Numbered from the stretch's first letter, positions 45,328 to 54,288 are shown. The stretch: 64,000 nucleotides of DNA from Hymenobacter elongatus (GCF_004745955.1 NZ_SRLD01000023.1:24094-88093), one strand, 5' to 3'. A program made the numbers and translations. The notes: generated from the letters alone by a model not told the origin.

Positions 45328-46650
45328 TTACCGGGCTGAATCGAGCCACTCGGCCAGCAGGCGCACGGCCCGTTGCTGGCTGTGGCCTTCGTCGGCAGTG
45401 CCCAGCGTGGCATTGTAGTAGGCAGCGCGCCGGTACAAATCGAGGGGCTTGTGGTGCTGGTAGCGGCGCAGCAATTCGGCCAAAGCTGGTAGCGTAGCGG
45501 CCCGCTCGGCCAGGCCGTGGGCCACGTAGCCGTAATAGTCGTCGGTCACGCCGTGGGGGCCAAACCGGTAGTAGAGGCTAACCACGTTCAGGAGCACCGC
45601 CTCCAGATGGGTGCTGGTATCGGCCGCAATCAGGGCATCCTGCTCCCCCAGAAACGCAAACACATCCTGTCGGCGGGCATCGGAAAACAGCAGCTGCGGA
45701 TGCTTTTGGGCCAGGAAGCGGAAGTCGCGCCGGTCGGAGGGGTGGGGGCGCAGCGTGAAGGTGAGCGTGGGGAATTCGCGCAGCAGAAACGTCAGCGCGG
45801 CCGCTACGGCCTCGGTTTCGTCCAGGGTGTTGATGGCAATGCCCACGCGCTGCACGGCTGGGCGCTGGTTTTTTTCGCGCAGAAACGCATCGGCTTTGGG
45901 CATTCCTACCAGCTCTACTCGGCCCCGCACTGGGCCGCACTGCCGGTACTTATCCAGCGCATCCTGGCCTTCGAGCAGGCTCAGATCGAAGGCTAAGGGT
46001 GGGAAATGAGTGCTCACGCTGGCGTGCTGCACGTAGGCCGTGGGCACGCCGGCGGCGCGGGCGGCCAGCAGCAGGGCGCGGCTGTCGTCGTTATGGTCGT
46101 TGGCAAACACGATGGCGCGGGGCCGGTAGTAGCGCAAGGCCCGTACGTATACTTCGTAATAGCCAACGGCATTGAAAATCAAATCGAAAAAGCGCCACGC
46201 CCGGGTGCCTTCCGTTTTCTTCAGGCGCAGCAACAGCAGTGGAAACTGCCAGTAGTACAGGATTTTACCCCGCAACGACAATCGATTGACCGCGCCGTTG
46301 TAGCGGCCTATTTCCTTGCTTTGGCCCGCCACCAGCACGCTGTCAGGCAACGCCTCGCCAATAAAGCGCAATGCCTCATAGTTGTTCTGGCTGACCACGT
46401 AGAGCCACACCGCGCCGTGGAGCGGCTCCGGATTGCGGATGGGCTGAAACACGTTGCCGACCAACCGCAGCGCCGTGTAGCCCAGTACTTTCGCCAGGCG
46501 ACGTACTGGGTTGGGCGGGGAAATAGTGGCTAGCAAATGGGCCGGAAACGAGGCAAAATGGTCGGTGAACCGGACGTAGAGAATATCCCGCAGCCGTTCG
46601 GTAAGCCCCGCCTTGCCCGGGGGCACAGATGTCCCCGCCAAGCTATCCAA
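45328..46650 (-). CDS. GT-B-type glycosyltransferase, candidate pseudaminic acid transferase
   Basis: A 440-residue protein with features of capsule/CDP-glycerol-like GT-B transferases: AVWLYVVSQNNYEALRF, IVFANDHNDDSRAL, a central VGMPKADAFL, LRPHPSDRRDF and IAADTSTHLEAVLLNVVSLYYRFG. The His-Pro and Ser-Thr-His-Leu-Glu elements resemble those of sialyltransferase-like and polyglycerolphosphate enzymes. Start is TTG and overlaps the PIG-L gene by 8 bases, so it is part of the operon. Its place after pseI suggests it uses CMP-pseudaminic acid; this is inference. Confidence 0.75.
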   Translation of the reverse strand: MDSLAGTSVPPGKAGLTERLRDILYVRFTDHFASFPAHLLATISPPNPVRRLAKVLGYTALRLVGNVFQPIRNPEPLHGAVWLYVVSQNNYEALRFIGEALPDSVLVAGQSKEIGRYNGAVNRLSLRGKILYYWQFPLLLLRLKKTEGTRAWRFFDLIFNAVGYYEVYVRALRYYRPRAIVFANDHNDDSRALLLAARAAGVPTAYVQHASVSTHFPPLAFDLSLLEGQDALDKYRQCGPVRGRVELVGMPKADAFLREKNQRPAVQRVGIAINTLDETEAVAAALTFLLREFPTLTFTLRPHPSDRRDFRFLAQKHPQLLFSDARRQDVFAFLGEQDALIAADTSTHLEAVLLNVVSLYYRFGPHGVTDDYYGYVAHGLAERAATLPALAELLRRYQHHKPLDLYRRAAYYNATLGTADEGHSQQRAVRLLAEWLDSAR

Positions 46651-47347
46651 TGTGTCGAATCAGCATAAACGCCTCCGCAAACGGCTGCCCGATAACTACG
46701 CCCCAGCGCTGGGCCTGGATGCGCAGCGCTTCCGGTGAGCGGGGGTGGGGGTAGGCACGCTTCTCAAACTCGTACGCTTCCATGCCCGCAATCTTGGCGG
46801 CCACGTCTTCCTCGGCCACGGCCAGGAAAAAGTTCGGCAGAAAAGGGTTCGGGTAGTTGGCTGCCTGCCATTCCGTCGACGACGGCGTTTCGCAGGCTAT
46901 GATGGTGCGCATCGGCTCGCCCGGCAAGGGCCGGGTGCCCGTAATAACGGCTTCAAATGTGCGCCGATGGTCGATATTAGTGTCGCCGCCGTGGTGGGTG
47001 AAAATGATATCGGGCTGGAATGCCTCTTTCTCCTGCTCCACTACTTTCACCAAATCCAGCAGGTCAACGGAGTCGAAGCGGTTGTCGGCGAAGTCGTAGA
47101 TGCCGGTGGAAGCGTAGCCGATAGCCTCGGCGGCCCGCCCGATGTTGCCGCGGTGCACGCGTAGCTCGGCGGCCCACTGTTCGAGGTCGCGCACGGCGGC
47201 GCGGGAGGTAATGCCCTCCCCCAGAATCACGGCGCGGGCCGTGCAGCCCTGCTGGCGCACCAGGCGGTGAATGGTGGCCCCCAGGCCCAGCAGCTCATCG
47301 TCGGGGTGGGCTACTACCACCAGAATCTTCTTATTAGTCCACTCCAT
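46643..47347 (-). CDS. PIG-L family deacetylase
   Basis: A 234-residue zinc hydrolase. It has the family motifs VVVAHPDDELLGLGATIHRL (metal AHPDDE) and HHGGDTNIDHR (metal HxxH region), and it resembles LmbE-type de-N-acetylases. It removes an N-acetyl group from a sugar in a glycan pathway. The start used is the ATG of MEWTNKK; an in-frame start two codons earlier is possible. It overlaps the hexapeptide gene upstream by about 14 bases, so translation is coupled. Confidence 0.9.
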   Translation of the reverse strand: MEWTNKKILVVVAHPDDELLGLGATIHRLVRQQGCTARAVILGEGITSRAAVRDLEQWAAELRVHRGNIGRAAEAIGYASTGIYDFADNRFDSVDLLDLVKVVEQEKEAFQPDIIFTHHGGDTNIDHRRTFEAVITGTRPLPGEPMRTIIACETPSSTEWQAANYPNPFLPNFFLAVAEEDVAAKIAGMEAYEFEKRAYPHPRSPEALRIQAQRWGVVIGQPFAEAFMLIRHIG

Positions 47348-48281
47348 CAGCATCGGGGGAAATGGCCAGCAGGCGGCGGTACTCTTCGGGTAAAAGGGAC
47401 GAAAACGGCTGGCCGGTGTAAAATTTAATGCCCCGGCGGCGCAGGAAATCCCGGAAGTCTTCCTCCACGGCCGTAAATGCTCCCTGGGTTTTCATCGTAT
47501 CGAGGTTAAAAACGACCCCATTGCAGCGCAGCTCAGCCGTAGTTGGCTCGTAGGCTAGCTGCACGGCCAGCTGCTTGTAGGCCGCCAGCTGCTCGTAGTC
47601 CCGCACGATGCGATGCACGAGCTGCTCGTTGCGGGCCGGGTCGTGACTGGGGTACATATTTTCCCGCAGAATTCGCACCGGAATCCCACCGGCCAGGCAG
47701 CCATCGGGCAGGTCTTTGTTGATAAGCGAGTTGGTCCCAATCACCACGTTGTTGCCGATGCGGCGGTTGGGCAGCACCGTCGATTTGGCCGGCAGCCATA
47801 CTTTGTCGCCGATGCTCACGGGGCCGAAATCAGCCGGGAAGCCCTCCAGCACCGGCAGGTAGGAGCCGTGCGTCCACACGGCCACATCTTCGCCAATGCC
47901 CACGTACTCGCCGATGCTGATGGCGTGGTTGACGTTGAGGGTAATCCGGGCACAAATCATGGAATAGGAACCCACGCGCAGGTGGGCATCCTCGCTGAAC
48001 TTGCCGCCGTGGCCCACCACCACATTCGAATCCCAGTACACGTACTCGCCGACATGCACCGTGCGGGCCGTCAGGCTGTTGGCGTTGCCGAAGATGGTCA
48101 GGTTGCCGATGCGTAGCTCCTGGCCGATGAGAAACGTGTTGCCGGCTCCCACCGCCACATCGTCGCCGATAACGCAGGAAGTGGCCCGAATGGTAGTATT
48201 GGAGCCTATGCGGAAGTTGCTGCCAATCGAGAGGTGGTCGGCAATGATGTAGCTGCCGTTGTCGAATTTCCGGATTTCCAT
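47334..48281 (-). CDS. Left-handed beta-helix (hexapeptide) acyltransferase
   Basis: A 315-residue protein. The first two thirds are hexapeptide repeats (for example IGSNFRIGSNTTIRATSCVIG, IGEYVGIGEDVAVWTHGSYLP, IGDKVWLPAKSTVLPNRRIGNNVVIG), the LbH fold of sugar O- and N-acyltransferases. A C-terminal ~100-residue domain follows, with no motif I recognise. It is next to pseI and PIG-L, so it may acetylate or otherwise acylate a nonulosonate or its precursor. Substrate not deducible. Confidence 0.87.
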   Translation of the reverse strand: MEIRKFDNGSYIIADHLSIGSNFRIGSNTTIRATSCVIGDDVAVGAGNTFLIGQELRIGNLTIFGNANSLTARTVHVGEYVYWDSNVVVGHGGKFSEDAHLRVGSYSMICARITLNVNHAISIGEYVGIGEDVAVWTHGSYLPVLEGFPADFGPVSIGDKVWLPAKSTVLPNRRIGNNVVIGTNSLINKDLPDGCLAGGIPVRILRENMYPSHDPARNEQLVHRIVRDYEQLAAYKQLAVQLAYEPTTAELRCNGVVFNLDTMKTQGAFTAVEEDFRDFLRRRGIKFYTGQPFSSLLPEEYRRLLAISPDADGVD

Positions 48282-48327
48282 AGCCGTGAAGGTAGTAAAT
48301 CAGGCGGGCTGGTGGCGGCGCTCAGGC

Positions 48328-49380
48328 CTACAGCGCGTCCCAGGTGAGGGCGGTGCCGCGCCGGATGGCCCGGCGCACGGGGCGGCCCAGTACTTCGGGC
48401 AGGTAGTGCGGGGCCAGGCCGTGGCCCGGCCGGATAACACGGATATTTTCCGGCGTCAGCACCTCGCCGGCCGCCACGTCCTGCACCACATAAACAGAGC
48501 GGCGGAAGCCCAGCGACTTTTTCTCGGCCTCGGTGGGGCCATAAAATACGCCGCCCAATGCCTGCTGCGCCTGTCCGCACTCCTGCACGAGCCGCGCCAT
48601 TTCGGCGGGCTCCATCGAAAACGACGAGTCGGGCCCGCCATCGGCCCGCCGGATGGTGAGGTGCTTTTCGATAACCGTTGCACCGAGTACCGTGGCGGCC
48701 ACGCTCACGCCGGTGCCCATTGTGTGGTCGGAGAGGCCCACGTGGCAGCCAAACAAGGCCCGCAGGTGCGGAATAGTGTGCAGGTTGGTGTTGTGGGGCT
48801 GGGCCGGGTAGGTGCTGGTGCACTTCAGCAGCACCAGCTGGTTGTTGCCTTCTTCCTGGCGCACAATGCGCACCATTCGCTCCAGGTCGGCCAAGTCGGC
48901 CATGCCGGTGGAGATAATAACGGGCTTGCCGGTGCGAGCCGCCCGCCGGATTAGGTCGGGCCAGTTGTTTTCGAAGGAGGCAATCTTGTAAGCCGGGCAG
49001 TTCAGGCTTTCCAGAAAGTCGATGGCCTCCACCGAAAACGGGGAGCTGAAGCCCACCATGCCCCGCTCGGCGGCGCGGGCAAAAATGGGCGCGTGCCACT
49101 CAAACGGCGTATGGTTGGTCGTGTAGAGCTCATACAGCGACTGGCCTTCCCAATCATCGTTAGCCCCGCGCACAATGAAGTCGGGCTCCCGGCTGTCGAG
49201 CGTGAGCATGTCGGGGGTGCTGGTCTGGATTTTCAGGGCCTGGCAGCCAGCATCGGCGGCGGCATCCACGATGGCCAGGGCTTTTTCCAGCGACTGGCCG
49301 TGGTTGCCCGACATTTCGGCAATGATAAACGGCGGGTGTCCGGCGCCAATCTGGTGGTTACCCAGGATAATATTCTGCAT
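48328..49380 (-). CDS. pseI: Pseudaminic acid synthase
   Basis: A 350-residue NeuB-family enzyme that condenses a 2,4-diacetamido-hexose with phosphoenolpyruvate to give pseudaminic acid. It opens FIIAEMSGNHGQSLEKALAIV, with KIASFENN, VIISTGMADLADLERMVRIV and a C-terminal antifreeze-like (SAF) domain after about residue 285 (RRSVYVVQDVAAGEVLTPENI). The EMSGNHGQSL form and the SAF tail are typical of PseI rather than sialic acid NeuB. Start ATG 49380 lies 9 bases after the pseGH stop; a TTG at 49392 is an alternative. Confidence 0.9.
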   Translation of the reverse strand: MQNIILGNHQIGAGHPPFIIAEMSGNHGQSLEKALAIVDAAADAGCQALKIQTSTPDMLTLDSREPDFIVRGANDDWEGQSLYELYTTNHTPFEWHAPIFARAAERGMVGFSSPFSVEAIDFLESLNCPAYKIASFENNWPDLIRRAARTGKPVIISTGMADLADLERMVRIVRQEEGNNQLVLLKCTSTYPAQPHNTNLHTIPHLRALFGCHVGLSDHTMGTGVSVAATVLGATVIEKHLTIRRADGGPDSSFSMEPAEMARLVQECGQAQQALGGVFYGPTEAEKKSLGFRRSVYVVQDVAAGEVLTPENIRVIRPGHGLAPHYLPEVLGRPVRRAIRRGTALTWDAL

Positions 49381-49388
49381 GGTGGAGG

Positions 49389-50882
49389 TCAAAAAACGGG
49401 GGCGGCAGCTACCGCCAGCCGAAATACGTCATAGTGCTCGTCGTGCAGCCGCACGGCGGGGGCCGGAGTAAATCCTAACCGCTGAAACACGCGGCAGGAA
49501 GCAAGATTACCCGATTTCACCTGCCCCAGCAGCGTCCAGGCGGCCGGGTTGTCGCGGCGCAGCTGGCCCAGGGCCCGGCGCAGGATGGCTACGCCCAGCC
49601 CCTGCCCACGGCGGCTGGCTGCCACGGAGTAGTCAATGGTGCCTTCGGAGCCCATAAATTCGATACGCACCTGGCCGACGGCCACGCCTGCCTGCTCAAG
49701 CACGTACAGCACCGAGTCGGCATCGGCCAGGCGGCGCGAAAACCAGCCCAGGTGCGTGGCCCATTCGATAGGCTCGGTCTGAATAGCATTGCGGCGCACA
49801 TCCGGGTCGTTAGCCCAGGCAAAATACTGCGCCGCATCGGCGGCCCGGGCGCGGCGCACCGTGAGCTGGCCGGTTGTATGCAAGGCTGCAAACACGCGCC
49901 GGAAGCGCGGCCCGGCGGCTCCATCAAATACCTGGCGCTGGCGCTGCACCGACTCCCGGGCCAGCGTTGGCAGCCGCGAGTCCTCGATTTCCAGCAGGTC
50001 GGTATAGGGGCGGGCCAGGCTGTTTGCGGTCAGATAGGAGAACAGTCGATGCTGATTACCGGCAATGGAGTGCAGCAACAGCAAGCCGCCCACAGCGCAG
50101 CACTCGTAGGCCATGCCGCTGGGCGGGCACACGTGCAGGCCACAGCGCCGCAGGATTTCGGCCAACTGCCCGGCGGTGATGTTGTGGTGCAGGATTACGC
50201 CAGGCAGCCCCTGGGTTTGTTGCTCCAGCTCAGCCTGGTGGGGATACGCGGCCCCGGTAACCACTTCCACATTCTTCTCTGGAAACTGGTGCCGCAGCTG
50301 CTTCAGCAGCGCCAGCGTGTGGTTTTCGGGGTCGGCACCGCCCATATTCAGAAAAATGCGGCCGGTATCGGGCTGCGCCACGGGTTGTTGGGCCGCCAGC
50401 TGAAAGGGCTGCCGCAGCAACGCATACGCCGGGCCCAGGCACCGCTCGGCTCCGGGCACGGTGTTGTCGGCGTAGGTGTCCGGACTGATTCCGCCGGCGT
50501 GGTTGATGACCATATCTGCCCACAGAAACTGAGTAGCTACATCATCGAGCCAGACTACCGGCTGCTGGCGTGCCCAAAAGGTATGATCGTAGCCGGGGCC
50601 AAAGTGGTAGCCGTCCAGCACCAGTATATCGGTGGGCTGGAGCTGGGCCAACAGCCAGTCGGCTTCCTGCCGTTTTTCGGGGAAAGCGGGAATACGCCAT
50701 ACCTGCCGACACACGGCCTGAATCTGGGCCTGCACCTGGGGCTCGGGCGCGTGAATGGCGAAGATGCACTCGAAATCGGGCTGCAGCATGGCCGCCAGCG
50801 CCAGGCAGCGCACCACATGGCCCAGGCCCATCGTGGAGTTGCCATCGGCCCGAAAAATAACCCGTGGAGTCGCGTCCGGCAT
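49389..50882 (-). CDS. pseG: PseG-PseH fusion: UDP-sugar hydrolase plus GNAT acetyltransferase
   Basis: A 497-residue bifunctional protein. Residues 1-330 match PseG (GT-B-type hydrolase): VIFRADGNSTMGLGHVVRCLALA, VWLDDVATQFLWADMVINHAGG, FLNMGGADPENHTLALL and CGLHVCPPSGMAYECCAVGG. Residues ~345-497 are a GNAT domain like PseH: LTVRRARAADAAQYFAWANDPDVRRNAIQTEPI with VAILRRALGQLRR and GNLASCRVFQRLGF. PseG removes UDP after PseC and PseH acetylates the 4-amino group. In Campylobacter these are separate genes. The start is the ATG at 50882, which overlaps the pseF stop (TGATG). Confidence 0.88.
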   Translation of the reverse strand: MPDATPRVIFRADGNSTMGLGHVVRCLALAAMLQPDFECIFAIHAPEPQVQAQIQAVCRQVWRIPAFPEKRQEADWLLAQLQPTDILVLDGYHFGPGYDHTFWARQQPVVWLDDVATQFLWADMVINHAGGISPDTYADNTVPGAERCLGPAYALLRQPFQLAAQQPVAQPDTGRIFLNMGGADPENHTLALLKQLRHQFPEKNVEVVTGAAYPHQAELEQQTQGLPGVILHHNITAGQLAEILRRCGLHVCPPSGMAYECCAVGGLLLLHSIAGNQHRLFSYLTANSLARPYTDLLEIEDSRLPTLARESVQRQRQVFDGAAGPRFRRVFAALHTTGQLTVRRARAADAAQYFAWANDPDVRRNAIQTEPIEWATHLGWFSRRLADADSVLYVLEQAGVAVGQVRIEFMGSEGTIDYSVAASRRGQGLGVAILRRALGQLRRDNPAAWTLLGQVKSGNLASCRVFQRLGFTPAPAVRLHDEHYDVFRLAVAAAPVF

Positions 50883-51625
50883 CACACTTTCTTTTGCTCG
50901 ATGTGCGCGTTCAGAGCCACCAGCTCGGGGTGCGCGTCCAGCAGTGCAAGTAGCTCGCCAGTAGAGAGCTGGTGGGCATTGTGTTGCTTAATAAGGGCCT
51001 GAATAAGCTGTAAATCCTCGGCCGTATCCACGGTAAGGCGGTAGTGGCTGCGGTCGGGGGTGCGGGTGATGTGCTCGAAGCGCACCCGGCCCGAGCAGTT
51101 CTGGTGAATATAGGGCGTCACATGCTCCCGGTCGCTGGGCAGGGTGGCAGCGTGAAAGGCTTCGGCCAGCAGCTCCCGCGAGAAAATCTCGAAATCCAGG
51201 CCCCGGGGGAAGGTCCGTTCCAGCACGTTGGAGAGGTACAGCCGCGCATCGGCCCGCCGAATATATTCCTCGACACCCCGCCGAAGTAGCGGGCCGTCGA
51301 GCAGGGGGCAGTCAGATGTGACGCGCACGATGATGTCCAAATCGTACTGCACCGCGCAGGCCCAGTAGCGGCTCAGCACGTCATCTTCACTGCCCCGCAC
51401 AACCGGAATGCCCTCCCGCGCCGCGAAATCAGCCAGGACGTCATCCGCCGCGTTGGTCGTGATGGCCAGGTAGAGCGGCAACTTGGCTTCGCGCAAGTGG
51501 GCCACGTGGTAGTGCAGCAGCGGCTGGCCCCCAACAGGCATCAGCACTTTGCCGGGCAGGCGGGTGCTGGTCATGCGGGCTTGCGAAATGATGCCGATGC
51601 GAGGAGCCGCGGGAAAATCAGCCAT
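50882..51625 (-). CDS. pseF: CMP-pseudaminic acid cytidylyltransferase (PseF/SpsF-like)
   Basis: A 247-residue cytidylyltransferase-fold protein: GIISQARMTSTRLPGKVLMPVGGQPLLHYHV (SpsF-type opening), RVTSDCPLLD and SNVLERTFPRGLDFEIFS. Known PseF/SpsF enzymes activate the nonulosonic acid with CTP. Start is the ATG of MADFPAAPR, 5 bases from the pseC stop. Annotation as SpsF-like is firm; assignment to the pseudaminic pathway rests on context. Confidence 0.85.
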   Translation of the reverse strand: MADFPAAPRIGIISQARMTSTRLPGKVLMPVGGQPLLHYHVAHLREAKLPLYLAITTNAADDVLADFAAREGIPVVRGSEDDVLSRYWACAVQYDLDIIVRVTSDCPLLDGPLLRRGVEEYIRRADARLYLSNVLERTFPRGLDFEIFSRELLAEAFHAATLPSDREHVTPYIHQNCSGRVRFEHITRTPDRSHYRLTVDTAEDLQLIQALIKQHNAHQLSTGELLALLDAHPELVALNAHIEQKKV

Positions 51626-51629
51626 GAGC

Positions 51630-52781
51630 TTAGCGCTGAACAAACTCCCGGATGCAGTCGACGACGTAGTGCTGCTGGTCATCGGTGAGGGACGGAAACA
51701 GCGGAATGCTTAGGCACTGCGCGTAATACGCCTCGGCCAGCGGAAAGTCGCCGGGCTGCCAGCCCAGCTCCTGGTAGTAGGGCATGGTGTGAACCGGAAT
51801 GTAGTGTACCTGGGCAAAAATCTGCTTTTCCCGCAGGAAGTCATACAACTCTTTGCGGTCGGCTACCTGAATAACGTACAGATGATAGGCGTGGCCGGCG
51901 GCCCCGGCCAGCGGCTGCACTTGCGGCATGTCGGCAAACGCCTGGTCGTAGCGGCCGGCCAGCTGCCGGCGGCGCGCCAGGCCTTCCTCGGCCCGCTGTA
52001 GCTGGCTAATACCCAAGGCGGTAAGCATGTCGGGCATGCGGTAGTTATAGCCGAGCTGCTGCATTTCCATGTACCAGCCGCCATCGTTGCGGTGCATTTT
52101 GGCCGGGTCTTTCGTGATGCCGTGGGTGCGCAGCAGCAGCAGCTTCTCGTAGAGGTCGGCGCGGTTGGTAGTTATCATGCCGCCTTCGCCCGTAGCAATG
52201 TGCTTGACGGGGTGAAAGGAGAAAATGGCCAGATCGGCAAACTGGCCGTTGCCGCAGTGCTGGTGCTGGCCGTGCGAGTCGATGAAAAAGCCGCCCGGCG
52301 CGTGGCACGAATCTTCGATAACCCAGAGGCCAAACTCGTCGGCTAACGCTCGGGCCTGCTCCAGGTCCACGGGTAAGCCGGCAAAATCGACGGGAATCAG
52401 GCCGTGAAAATAGCCGTTAGGGTGGCTTTCGAGCAAGCGGCGCACGTGCTGCAAATCGATGAGGCCGGTGACCGGATCAATATCGGCGAAGTGCACCTCG
52501 CCGCCGCAGTACAGCACGCAGTTGGCGGAGGCGGCAAAGGTGATGGGCGTGGTAATGACCCGCTGCCCGGGTTTCACCTCCAGGGCCAGGGCGCACAGGT
52601 GCAGCGCGGCCGTGCCATTGGCCACGGCCACGGCATAGCGGGCTCCGGTGTAGGCGGCAAACTTCTGCTCAAACTCGGCCACCTTCGGCCCCTGCGTCAG
52701 AAAGTCGGACAGCAGCGTGTCGGTGACGGCCTTAATGTCGGCTTCGGTGATGTGCTGGCGGCCGTAGGGAATGGGAAGCAT
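51630..52781 (-). CDS. pseC: UDP-4-amino-4,6-dideoxy-N-acetyl-altrosamine transaminase
   Basis: A 383-residue DegT-family PLP aminotransferase. It opens MLPIPYGRQHITEADIKAV, with ANGTAALHLCALAL and PITFAASANCVLYCGG and the PLP lysine in FSFHPVKHIATGEGGMI. It aminates the keto sugar made by PseB. The start is the ATG of MLPIPYG. It opens the operon pseC-pseF-pseGH-pseI after the palindrome. Confidence 0.9.
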   Translation of the reverse strand: MLPIPYGRQHITEADIKAVTDTLLSDFLTQGPKVAEFEQKFAAYTGARYAVAVANGTAALHLCALALEVKPGQRVITTPITFAASANCVLYCGGEVHFADIDPVTGLIDLQHVRRLLESHPNGYFHGLIPVDFAGLPVDLEQARALADEFGLWVIEDSCHAPGGFFIDSHGQHQHCGNGQFADLAIFSFHPVKHIATGEGGMITTNRADLYEKLLLLRTHGITKDPAKMHRNDGGWYMEMQQLGYNYRMPDMLTALGISQLQRAEEGLARRRQLAGRYDQAFADMPQVQPLAGAAGHAYHLYVIQVADRKELYDFLREKQIFAQVHYIPVHTMPYYQELGWQPGDFPLAEAYYAQCLSIPLFPSLTDDQQHYVVDCIREFVQR

Positions 52782-53168
52782 AGAAATAGAAAGGGAGCAA
52801 AGCGCGCAAAGTTCTGAAAACCCCGGCAACTGGCAAGAAGGGGAACGGAATGTACAATCTTTGTTGCCGAACACTAAACAGCTAAGCGGGAGTTTTGGGC
52901 ATTCGTCGAAATCCGGACCCGTGTCCTACCTGCCAAGAGCGTATTTGGGACTTTGCCTTTCGTGTCCTGCTTCGACAAGCGGACGCCAGATGAGCAAAAT
53001 CTTCTTTTTTGCTACGGTTCCTTTTGCTTGAGTGCTTACCTCCCGCGGAATTCCCCGCCTGAAAACCGATTGCAGAACCCACGCACCCAAAGAAAAGGCT
53101 CCGCAGTACTGCGGAGCCTTTTCTTTGGGTGCGTGAAGAGTCAGGATGCCAAGAGTCGTTTTGCGGAA
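52782..53168. other. 387-base region between pseC and pseB
   Basis: Holds the 56-base palindrome at 53080-53135. The remainder must contain the pseC promoter on the minus strand, but I saw no exact TAnnTTTG box there. Confidence 0.5.
53080..53135. terminator. 56-base perfect palindrome, probable pseB terminator
   Basis: 28-base halves CACGCACCCAAAGAAAAGGC...CAGT and the exact complement, with no unpaired loop. It lies 34 bases after the pseB stop. T-rich ends on both strands are short (TTTTC). It could terminate pseB transcripts, or be a site of another kind. Confidence 0.6.
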
Positions 53169-54188
53169 TTATACTTCAAAATCAGCGTCTACATGGAGCC
53201 GGATTTCCTCCCGGATCTGCTCGGCCGTCAGCCAGTCCTCGTTGTTGGCCGAGTCGTAGTAAAAGCCGTCTGGTACCCGCTTGCCACGGAAATTCCGGAT
53301 AAAGTCTTCCACATCCCAGCGCGGGGTGAAGGGCAGAATTACGTAGTATTTGGCTAGCTCCACCGTGCTCAGGGCGTCGGTTTCGGTAATCATAGCCTCG
53401 TGCAGCTTCTCTCCAGGCCGGATGCCCACGATGTCCTGCCGGCACTCGGGGCCAATGGCTTTGGCGACTTCCGTGATTTTGTAGCTCGGAATCTTGGGCA
53501 CGAAGATTTCGCCGCCCCAGGCGTGCTCCAGGGCATACAGCACCAGGTCCACGCCCTGCTCCAGCGAAATGTTGAAGCGCGTCATGTCGGGATGGGTGAT
53601 GGGCAAGACGCCGGTGTGGCGGCGCTGCAGGAAAAACGGCACCACCGAGCCCCGGGAGCCAATTACGTTGCCGTAGCGCACCACCGAAAAGCGCAGGTCG
53701 CGGGCTCCTTTCATGTTGTTGGCCGCCACGAAGAGCTTGTCCGAGCACAGCTTGGTGGCCCCGTACAGATTTATGGGCGCGGCCGCCTTGTCGGTGCTCA
53801 GGGCCACCACGTGCTTCACGCCCGAGTCGAGGGCGGCGTTAATGACGTTTTCAGCCCCGAAAATGTTGGTCTTAATGCATTCCATCGGGTTGTACTCGGC
53901 GGCGGGCACCTGCTTGAGGGCGGCGGCGTGCACAATCACGTCGATGCCCTCACAGGCGCGCTTCAGTCGCTCGCCGTCGCGCACGTCGCCGATGAAATAG
54001 CGGATGGCCGGGTACTTCTCGTGCGGAAACACCTGCGACATTTCGTACTGCTTCAGCTCGTCGCGCGAGAACACCACCAGGCGCTTCACCTGCGGAAACT
54101 GCTCGAAAACGGTCTGGACGAATTTTTTGCCGAAAGAACCGGTACCACCCGTTACCAGAATGGATTTGTGATTTAAGTCGAGGCTCAT
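53169..54188 (-). CDS. pseB: UDP-N-acetylglucosamine 4,6-dehydratase/5-epimerase
   Basis: A 339-residue extended SDR that starts pseudaminic acid synthesis from UDP-GlcNAc. It opens NHKSILVTGGTGSFGKKFVQTVFEQFPQVKRLVVFSRDELKQ, with DVRDGERL, HAAALKQVPAAEYNPMECIKTN and STDKAAAPINLYGATKLCSDKL as in PseB/FlaA1. The NADP-binding TGGTGSFGKK is near residue 11. Start is the ATG of MSLDLNHKS; longer in-frame reading runs into the FkbH gene. A TACTTTTG box (54237-54230) precedes it. Confidence 0.93.
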   Translation of the reverse strand: MSLDLNHKSILVTGGTGSFGKKFVQTVFEQFPQVKRLVVFSRDELKQYEMSQVFPHEKYPAIRYFIGDVRDGERLKRACEGIDVIVHAAALKQVPAAEYNPMECIKTNIFGAENVINAALDSGVKHVVALSTDKAAAPINLYGATKLCSDKLFVAANNMKGARDLRFSVVRYGNVIGSRGSVVPFFLQRRHTGVLPITHPDMTRFNISLEQGVDLVLYALEHAWGGEIFVPKIPSYKITEVAKAIGPECRQDIVGIRPGEKLHEAMITETDALSTVELAKYYVILPFTPRWDVEDFIRNFRGKRVPDGFYYDSANNEDWLTAEQIREEIRLHVDADFEV

Positions 54189-54229
54189 AAAAAGAGGAAA
54201 GCCGTGGCACCCAGCGGGCGAAAGGAGGG

Positions 54230-54237
54230 CAAAAGTA
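54230..54237 (-). promoter_or_regulatory. Candidate -7 box of pseB
   Basis: Minus-strand TACTTTTG, 42 bases before the pseB ATG. Overlaps the divergent region with the FkbH-type gene. Confidence 0.5.
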
Positions 54238-54259
54238 GGCATTCCCGCCCTAGCTTCCG

Positions 54260-54267
54260 TACTTTTG
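54260..54267 (+). promoter_or_regulatory. Candidate -7 box of the FkbH-type gene
   Basis: TACTTTTG, 22 bases from the opposing pseB box and about 135 bases before the start codon at 54403. A transcript from here includes the whole repeat at 54289-54406. Confidence 0.5.
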
Positions 54268-54288
54268 TGGGCCGGCTCCTTTTCAGGC

